64,000 nucleotides of DNA from Piscinibacter defluvii (GTDB lineage Bacteria > Pseudomonadota > Gammaproteobacteria > Burkholderiales > Burkholderiaceae_C). The notes under the pieces were generated by a model. It did not search any database. It was not told the DNA's origin and saw nothing but the letters and a program-made list of their open reading frames with translations. Of the stretch, positions 58,719 to 64,000 are shown piece by piece (the first letter of the stretch is position 1; each line of letters begins with the position of its first letter). The stretch is from NCBI RefSeq assembly GCF_004011805.1, contig NZ_ML137198.1, forward strand, positions 62,001 through 126,000. The letters are read 5' to 3'. Position numbers and translations under genes: made by a program.

Positions 58719-58731
58719 GGGAAAACTTCCC
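58719..58731. promoter_or_regulatory. GGGAA-N3-TTCCC palindrome between receptor and regulator genes
   Basis: GGGAAAACTTCCC is a short inverted repeat, GGGAA/TTCCC, 84-96 bp upstream of the TonB receptor start and just past the end of the response-regulator gene. Its symmetry and position fit a binding site for the adjacent NarL/FixJ-type regulator or another activator of the receptor gene. No direct evidence. Confidence 0.3.
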
Positions 58732-58734
58732 GCG

Positions 58735-59364
58735 CTACACCGACACGAGCCCGTGCCGGATCGCCAGGTGCGCCAGCGCCGCCGAGGTGGCGACGCCGAG
58801 CTTCTCCTTGATCACCGTCTGGTGGTTCGAGACGGTCTTGGCGCTCAGCCCGAGTTCGCTGGCGCACTCGGCCGGCGAGCAGCCCTGCGCGAGCAGCCGG
58901 AACACCTCGCGCTCGCGCTCGCTCAGCGAGGCCAGCCGGGCGCTCTCGCCGAGCGGGTCGCGCCCGCGCAGCGCACGCTCCAGCCCCTCGCCCAGGTAGC
59001 GCCGGCCGGCGTGCAGCGCATGCACCGCATCGACCAGCTGGCCCGGTTCGCTGGCCTTGCTCAGGTAGCCCGTCGCGCCGGCCTCCAGCGCGCGCTGCAC
59101 CATGGCCTCGCTCTCGTGCATGCTGAAGACCAGGATGCGCAGCGCCGGGTCGTGCGCCCGCGCGCGGCGGATCAGCTCGAGCCCGCCGCCGGGCATCGCC
59201 AGGTCGGTGACCAGCACCTCGGGCGCGTGGGCGACGAGGGCCGCGAAGGCGCCGTCGGCATCGGCCGCCTCGTGCACGACCACGATGTCGTGCGCCTGCT
59301 CGAGCAGGCGGCGGTAGCCGGTGCGCACCACCGGGTGGTCGTCGGCCAGCAGCACGCGGATCAC
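58735..59364 (-). CDS. NarL/FixJ-family response regulator
   Basis: A 209-aa regulator. Receiver: LLADDHPVVRTGYRRLLEQA, phospho-Asp in EVLVTDLAMPGGGLEL, Lys in GYLSKASEPGQLV. C-terminal LuxR-type helix-turn-helix LSEREREVFRLLAQGCSPAECASELGLSAKTVSNHQ in outline. Starts at GTG 59364, overlapping the kinase gene by 4 nt. Similar pairs (FlhSR, MxbDM, ErcS'/ErbR-type) control PQQ-alcohol oxidation in other bacteria, which fits the context. Confidence 0.93.
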   Translation of the reverse strand: MIRVLLADDHPVVRTGYRRLLEQAHDIVVVHEAADADGAFAALVAHAPEVLVTDLAMPGGGLELIRRARAHDPALRILVFSMHESEAMVQRALEAGATGYLSKASEPGQLVDAVHALHAGRRYLGEGLERALRGRDPLGESARLASLSEREREVFRLLAQGCSPAECASELGLSAKTVSNHQTVIKEKLGVATSAALAHLAIRHGLVSV

Positions 59365-60314
59365 GGCTGCGCCTCCGTCACCGGCTGGCGCACCGCCACC
59401 GGCAGTTCGAGCAGCAGGCGCAGGCCGCGGCCCGGCGCGCTGTCCAGCCGCAGCTGGCCACCCATGGCAGCGGCGCGCTCCGAGGCGCCGAGCAGGCCGA
59501 GGCCGCGGCGCGGCGCGGCCAGGTCCATGCCGCGGCCGTCGTCGTGCGCCTCCAGCCGCAGCCGCCCGCCCTGGCGCACCACACGCAGTCGCAGCGTGCT
59601 CGCCTGCGCATGCCGAACGGCGTTGGTCAGCGCCTCCTGCGCGACGCGGTAGACCGCCACCTCCACGGCCTCGGGCAGCGGCTCGTCCAGCCCCTCGTGC
59701 AGGCCCTCGTGGAGAAAAATGCAGGCCAGCCCGCTGCGCAGCTCCCAGCCCTCGCACAGCGCCTGCAGCGCGGCCACCAGGCCGAGCTCGTCGAGCTGCG
59801 CCGGGCGCAGCCGCTGCAGCAGCTCGCGCACCGACTGGTACAGCGCCTGCGCCGAGGCGTCGGCGCGCGCGGCGGCGGCCAGTGCGCCGGCGCGGTCGTC
59901 CGCGGCGCACTGGCGCAGCAGCGCGGTCTCGATGCGCAGCGCGGTGCAGCGCTGGCCCATCTCGTCGTGCAGCTCGCGCGCCAGCGCCGCCCGTTCGGAC
60001 TCCTGCAGCGTGATCAGCCCCTGCGCCAGCTCGCGGTTGCGCGCCAGCAGCGTGTCGGCCTGGGCGCGCGCCTGCTCGCGCTCGGCGAGCGCGCGGCGCG
60101 CCTCGCGGCGGCGCCGGAACGCATACCACGCCAGCCCCGACGAGAACACCAGCAGCGCGAGCGGGATCTCGTCGGCCTGCCAGCGCTCCCAGCGCGCCAG
60201 CCAGCCGAAGTAACGTTCGTGCAGCTCGAAGACGACCGAGACGACCCAGGTCGCCAGCGTCGCCAGCGCCACGAGCAGCAGGTCGCGGCGCGCCGCCAGG
60301 TCAGCCGCCCGCAC
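59361..60314 (-). CDS. NarX/DegS-type sensor histidine kinase
   Basis: A 317-aa kinase with two N-terminal transmembrane helices (LLLVALATLATWVVSVVFEL; IPLALLVFSSGLAWYAF) and a coiled coil. The HisKA_3 acceptor is in LQESERAALARELHDEMGQRC and a HATPase_c domain follows (VAQEALTNAVRHAQA, DDGRGMD, RRGLGLLGASERAAAMGG). The periplasmic loop is short (~25 residues), suggesting intramembrane or indirect sensing. GTG start at 60314 lies inside the preceding Bug gene (14-nt overlap). Confidence 0.92.
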   Translation of the reverse strand: MRAADLAARRDLLLVALATLATWVVSVVFELHERYFGWLARWERWQADEIPLALLVFSSGLAWYAFRRRREARRALAEREQARAQADTLLARNRELAQGLITLQESERAALARELHDEMGQRCTALRIETALLRQCAADDRAGALAAAARADASAQALYQSVRELLQRLRPAQLDELGLVAALQALCEGWELRSGLACIFLHEGLHEGLDEPLPEAVEVAVYRVAQEALTNAVRHAQASTLRLRVVRQGGRLRLEAHDDGRGMDLAAPRRGLGLLGASERAAAMGGQLRLDSAPGRGLRLLLELPVAVRQPVTEAQP

Positions 60315-61269
60315 GTGTCAGCCCCATGCGCTCGACGTTGATCTTCTCGCGCGCGTACTGCTCGCGCAGCCAGCGGCCGTACTCGGCCGGGCCGCGGTAG
60401 TCGAGCTCCTGGTCGTACTTGGCCAGCTCGGCGACGAAGGCCGGCTCGAGCATCGCCTTGTGGAAGGCGTCGTGCAGCGTCGCGACGACCGACGGCGCCA
60501 TGCCGCGCGGCCCGCCCAGGCCCCAGGGCGACATCGCGACGATCGGGAAGCCGAGTTCCTTCAGCGTCGGCACCTTCGGCCAGCGCTTCGAGCGCTGCGC
60601 GGCGAAGGTGGCCAGCAGGCGCAGCTGCCCGCCGTCCACCAGCGGCGCGAAGCCGGTGGAATTGACACCCACCATCACCTGCGCCGACTCGACCGCCAGC
60701 GTCAGCTCCGAGGTGCCCTTGTAGGGCACGTGGATGTACTTCAGGCCGCGCTGGGTGAACAGCTCCTCCAGCACCAGGTGCGGCGTGGTGCCGACGCCGT
60801 TGGTGGCGATGCTGAGCTGGCCCGGCCGGCTGCGCGCGAAGGCGAACAGGTCCTCGAGGCTCTGGAAGGCACTCGCCGCCGGCACCAGCACGCCGAAGGT
60901 GACCCCCGAGATCTGGATGATCGGCGTGACGTCGCGCACCGGGTCCCACAGCACCTTCTGGGTGTAGGGCACGCGCAGCACCGGCTGCGGGATCTGCGCG
61001 ATCGTGTGGCCGTCGGGTTCGGCGTTCTGCAGGATCGGCATCGCCAGCGTGCCGCCGGCGCCGCCGCGGTTCTCGACGATCACACGCTGGCCCAGCAGCG
61101 GCGACGCCAGCTCGGCCAGCAGGCGGATCGAGACGTCGGTGGCGCCCCCGGCGGCCCAGGGCACCCACAGCGTGATGGGCTTGCTCGGAAAGGGCTGCGC
61201 CAGCGCGTGGCGCGGCGCCGCGAGGGCGGCGGCGGCCGCGGCGAGCAGGTGGCGACGGGGCAGGTTCAC
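60301..61269 (-). CDS. Bug-family periplasmic binding protein
   Basis: A 322-aa tripartite tricarboxylate-transporter-type (Bug) solute-binding protein. Signal sequence with twin arginines (NLPRRHLLAAAAAALAAPRHALA), then PFPSKPITLWVPWAAGGATDVS, VENRGGAGGTLAMPILQN, the ligand-loop GTTPHLVLEELF and HVPYKGTSELTLAV. No TctA/TctB permease genes are near. It is 4 bp after the ABC-2 permease and overlaps the kinase gene, so it may serve as a sensing component for the two-component pair. Confidence 0.9.
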   Translation of the reverse strand: MNLPRRHLLAAAAAALAAPRHALAQPFPSKPITLWVPWAAGGATDVSIRLLAELASPLLGQRVIVENRGGAGGTLAMPILQNAEPDGHTIAQIPQPVLRVPYTQKVLWDPVRDVTPIIQISGVTFGVLVPAASAFQSLEDLFAFARSRPGQLSIATNGVGTTPHLVLEELFTQRGLKYIHVPYKGTSELTLAVESAQVMVGVNSTGFAPLVDGGQLRLLATFAAQRSKRWPKVPTLKELGFPIVAMSPWGLGGPRGMAPSVVATLHDAFHKAMLEPAFVAELAKYDQELDYRGPAEYGRWLREQYAREKINVERMGLTRAGG

Positions 61270-61273
61270 GGCA

Positions 61274-62131
61274 TCAGCCTCCGCGCTTGGTCAGCCCGCC
61301 GAAGCCGCGCTGCGGGTCGTAGCCCCAGCAGGCGACGCCGAAGAACACCACCAGGCAGCCCAGCACCACCCAGGGCGCGAGCCCCGGGTCCTTGCCGTAG
61401 AGCGCGAAGCGGATCCACTCCACCGCGTGCGTGAACGGGTTGAAGCGGGCGATCTGGTAGACCCAGCCGGCGCCCGACTCCTCCAGCTTCCACAGCGGGT
61501 ACAGCGCCGTGGACAGGAAGTACATCGGGAAGATGACGAAGTTCATCGTGCCGGCGAAGTTCTCGAGCTGCTTGATGTGCACCGACAGCAGCAGCCCGAG
61601 CGCGCCCAGCATCAGCGCGCCGGCGGCCAGCGCGACGAGCGCGTGCAGCGCGTCCCAGCCCAGCATCGGCAGCGAGGTGCCGAGCGCCAGCGCGACGACG
61701 ACGAAGGCGAGTGCCTGCAGCATCGACAGCAGCGCCGTCGCGCAGAGCTTGCTGAACAGCAGCCACCACCTCGGCAGCGGCGCGGTCAGCAGCAGGCGCA
61801 TCAGCCCCATCTCGCGGTCGTAGACCATCGCGAGCGAGGACTGCATGCCGTTGAACAGCAGCACCATGCCGACCAGCCCGGGGGCGATGTAGACGTCGTA
61901 GGGGATGTAGGTGTCGTACGGCTCGACGATCGCCACGCCGAAGACGTTGCGGAAGCCGGCGGCGAACACCGCCAGCCAGAGCAAGGGGCGCACCAGCGCC
62001 GAGACCAGCCGGCCGGTCTGCTGCGAGAACTTCAGGATCTCGCGCAGCACGATGGCCCTGAGGGCCTGCAAGGCATGCAGCGGCCCGCGGCGGGCCCCGG
62101 AATCGACGCCGTTCAGCGCGGCTGCTTGCAT
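61274..62131 (-). CDS. ABC-2 type permease of a PQQ-alcohol-linked transporter
   Basis: A 285-aa ABC-2 membrane protein with six hydrophobic segments: LVSALVRPLLWLAVFAAGF, VGMVLLFNGMQSSLAMVYDREMGLMRLLL (the conserved ABC-2 cytoplasmic loop), LQALAFVVVALALG, ALMLGALGLLLSV, FVIFPMYFLSTALYPLW and LGCLVVFFGVACWGY. It resembles permeases in PQQ-dependent alcohol-oxidation (lut-like) clusters. Starts 19 nt inside the substrate-binding protein gene. No ATPase gene is in the window. Confidence 0.85.
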   Translation of the reverse strand: MQAAALNGVDSGARRGPLHALQALRAIVLREILKFSQQTGRLVSALVRPLLWLAVFAAGFRNVFGVAIVEPYDTYIPYDVYIAPGLVGMVLLFNGMQSSLAMVYDREMGLMRLLLTAPLPRWWLLFSKLCATALLSMLQALAFVVVALALGTSLPMLGWDALHALVALAAGALMLGALGLLLSVHIKQLENFAGTMNFVIFPMYFLSTALYPLWKLEESGAGWVYQIARFNPFTHAVEWIRFALYGKDPGLAPWVVLGCLVVFFGVACWGYDPQRGFGGLTKRGG

Positions 62132-63270
62132 GACTTCTCCGGCGCATCGGCGCCCAGGGTGTCGAGCACGTTGCTCGGGTGCAGGATGCCTTCGACCGGC
62201 GCGAGCGCGATCACGCCCTGGCCGTCGCTCAGCATGAGGGGCTGGCGCAGCTGGCCGTCCCAGGCGCGGAAGCTCAGGGTGACCCCCTTGTAGCCGTCCA
62301 GCGGGTTCTTTGCCAGCGCCTGGGCCCAGGCGGTGGCCGGGCCCTTGGGTGCAGCGACCGCGGCGGTGACCAGCGCCTTGCCGGCCAGCCAGGCGGCCCA
62401 GTCCTGCCCGACCATCGGGCGCTTGAACGACTTGGCGAAGCGGCGCGAGACCTGCGGCGCGCCGAAGCGCTCGAACTGCGCGTGCCAGGCCAGCGACACC
62501 AGCCCGGCATCGCCGACCACCGGGCGCGGCAGCGCGGTGCGGTAGGGCAGCAGGCGGCCGAACTCGCCGTCGCTGTCGACCACCCAGACCGCGTCGTAGC
62601 TGGCGCCGCCGGTCAGCAGCAGCGGGTTGGCGAGGTCGCGCTCGCGCGGGTCGGCCGAGACCTTGAAGGGCTTGCTCGCCACCACCTGCAGGCCGTAGCG
62701 CTTCAGCGAGGCCTGCACGGTGGCGCTGCGGGCCTGGTCCGTGGCACTCGGACCGGTCAGCAGCAACAGCTTGCTCCATTTTCGTGACACTAGGTACTGC
62801 GCCAGCGCGTCGCTGCGCATGCGCTCGCTCGGCATCACGTGGAACAGGCGCGCCCGGCAGTCGGCGCCGCGCAGGCGGTCCGCCGCCTCCGACAGGTTCA
62901 GCACCGGGATCTTCACGGCGTCGGCCACCGCCAGCAGCCAGTCGGCCGGCAGGTCGGCCAGCAGCACGGCCGCGCCGCCCTTCTCCGCCGCCTGGGCGGC
63001 GCTGCGCGCGGCCTCCAGCGAGGCCGCCGCCTGGGTGGCGAGGGCCACGTCGGCGCCGGCGGCGTCGAGTTCGAACTTGCCGTCCTCCAGCGCCTGCTGC
63101 AGGCCCTGTTCGGCCGGCCCGCCGGTCTGGCCGAGGTAGGCACGCTCGACGCGCGTGCGCTCCAGCCGCGCGTCGTCGTCGGGCACCAGCAGCGTGGCCT
63201 TGAGCGTCGCGGCCGGGGCCGCGCCGCCGGCCAGCGCGAGCAGCGCTGCGGCGAACAGGGCTCGCGTCAT
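62113..63270 (-). CDS. Substrate-binding protein of PQQ-dependent alcohol dehydrogenase system
   Basis: A 385-aa exported protein (signal peptide MTRALFAAALLALAGGAAPAA) of the type I periplasmic-binding, branched-chain-amino-acid-like fold. Recognisable blocks: LLVPDDDARLERTRVERAYLG, LLLLTGPSATDQARSATVQASLKRYG, YDAVWVVDSDGEFGRLLPYRT and FRAWDGQLRQPLMLSD. Such proteins are annotated with PQQ-dependent alcohol oxidation clusters. It overlaps the beta-propeller stop by 4 nt (ATGA). Confidence 0.87.
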   Translation of the reverse strand: MTRALFAAALLALAGGAAPAATLKATLLVPDDDARLERTRVERAYLGQTGGPAEQGLQQALEDGKFELDAAGADVALATQAAASLEAARSAAQAAEKGGAAVLLADLPADWLLAVADAVKIPVLNLSEAADRLRGADCRARLFHVMPSERMRSDALAQYLVSRKWSKLLLLTGPSATDQARSATVQASLKRYGLQVVASKPFKVSADPRERDLANPLLLTGGASYDAVWVVDSDGEFGRLLPYRTALPRPVVGDAGLVSLAWHAQFERFGAPQVSRRFAKSFKRPMVGQDWAAWLAGKALVTAAVAAPKGPATAWAQALAKNPLDGYKGVTLSFRAWDGQLRQPLMLSDGQGVIALAPVEGILHPSNVLDTLGADAPEKSCKQPR

Positions 63271-64000
63271 TCGACCACCACCAGGCCGTAGGGCACGCGC
63301 CCGACCGGGATGCTCTTGATCGCCTTGGCGCCGGCCACGTCGACCACCGTCACGTCGTCGGACAGCCCGTTGACCACCCACAGCCGCGCCTCGGCCTTGT
63401 CGAGCGTCACGTTCCAGGCGCGCTTGCCCACCAGCACCAGGTCGGTCACCTTGCGCCCGGGCACGTCGACGAAGGCCACGTGGTTGGCCTTGCCCAGCGA
63501 GACGAAGGCACGCTTGCCGTCCTTCGTCATCGTGATGCCCACCGGCGTGATGTCCTCGGCGCGTGCGCCCTTGACGGCGAACTTGATGGTGTCGATCACC
63601 TCGTGGGTCGCGGTGGAGACGATGCTGACGCTGGTGTCCAGTTCGTTGGTGACCCACAGCTCCTTGCCGTCGGCGGTGATGGCCATGCGGCGCGGACGCT
63701 TGCCGACCTTGATGTTCTTGACCACCTTGGCCTGCGCCACGTCGATCACGTGCACCAGGCTCGCCACCTCGGAGGTGACGTACAGCGTCTTGCCGTCGGC
63801 GCTGACCTTCACGCCCTCGGGCTCCTGGCCGACCTTGACGGACTTCAACACCTTGCCGGTGGCCGCGTCGACGAAGCTGGCCTCGGCCTCGTCCTCGTTG
63901 GAGACGTAGATGGTCCTGCCGTCGGGCGAGAGGTCGAAGGCCTCGGGCTCATCGCCCAGCGGCACGCGGCGGACCGACTTCTGCGTGGCCGGGTCGATCA
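63267..64000 (-). CDS. PQQ-catabolism-associated YVTN beta-propeller protein, 5' end beyond window
   Basis: At least 244 residues of a repetitive beta-propeller: repeated blades with the GKxLYVTSE/GRTIYVSNE pattern, such as GKVLKSVKVGQEPEGVKVSADG, KVVKNIKVGKRPRRMAITADG and KRAWNVTLDKAEARLWVVNG. The frame is open through base 64000 with no credible start (an internal Met at 63965 is mid-blade), so the N-terminus and its signal peptide are missing. Family members accompany PQQ-dependent alcohol dehydrogenase genes. First visible gene of the operon running to 58735. Confidence 0.88.
   Translation of the reverse strand, partial: IDPATQKSVRRVPLGDEPEAFDLSPDGRTIYVSNEDEAEASFVDAATGKVLKSVKVGQEPEGVKVSADGKTLYVTSEVASLVHVIDVAQAKVVKNIKVGKRPRRMAITADGKELWVTNELDTSVSIVSTATHEVIDTIKFAVKGARAEDITPVGITMTKDGKRAFVSLGKANHVAFVDVPGRKVTDLVLVGKRAWNVTLDKAEARLWVVNGLSDDVTVVDVAGAKAIKSIPVGRVPYGLVVVE

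Overview
The window comes from a very GC-rich bacterial chromosome, most likely a betaproteobacterium of the order Burkholderiales (Rubrivivax/Leptothrix/Methylibium-like). This is inferred from three things: the strong G/C third-position bias, the red-type cbbLSXYEZFPTA operon, and mxa/PQQ accessory genes in the same genome. Coding density is extreme. No gene-free stretch exceeds about 240 bases, and many neighbouring genes overlap by 1-19 nt.

Layout. 1-5.1 kb: minus-strand 2-oxoglutarate dehydrogenase operon (odhA-odhB-lpdA, lpdA cut by the left edge). 5.3-10.2 kb: a small cysteine-motif protein, a nitronate monooxygenase, an acyl-CoA dehydrogenase, and the electron transfer flavoprotein genes etfBA, with a terminator after etfA and a 24-bp palindromic operator before etfB. 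10.3-17.4 kb: murI, a GT4 glycosyltransferase, a 1242-aa RTX-repeat protein and a UMF1-type MFS transporter. 17.5-20.5 kb: tRNA-Leu(UAA), an exported TPR-CHAT protein and an acylphosphatase. 20.6-28.9 kb: nine tightly packed plus-strand genes (NDH-2, 3-hydroxybutyrate dehydrogenase, ECF sigma factor, patatin, beta-carbonic anhydrase, YeeE/YedE transporter, response regulator, sensor-less histidine kinase, membrane PAS-GAF protein).

28.9-38 kb is an accessory region of small and poorly characterised genes. It includes a six-gene overlapping operon (YHS, DoxX-like, TTC38-like TPR, lipoprotein hydrolase, DedA, ATP-grasp), two single-EF-hand exported proteins, a DUF805 zinc-ribbon protein and an OlsB-like acyltransferase. 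38-49.4 kb is a complete Calvin-cycle operon on the minus strand (cbbL-S-X-Y-E-Z-F-P-T-A) with divergent cbbR and an AT-rich control region.

49.5-64 kb carries a thioesterase and then the methanol-dehydrogenase maturation set mxaR-S-A-C-K-L, but without mxaF, mxaJ, mxaG or mxaI. Next to it are a TonB-dependent receptor and an operon holding a NarL/NarX-type two-component pair, a Bug-family binding protein, an ABC-2 permease, a PQQ-alcohol-system substrate-binding protein and a PQQ-associated beta-propeller that runs off the right edge. Together this suggests a facultative autotroph that can oxidise alcohols with a PQQ enzyme (possibly a lanthanide XoxF/ExaF type encoded outside the window) and fix the resulting CO2. 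Gene calls rest on reading the translated sequences; no database search was run.
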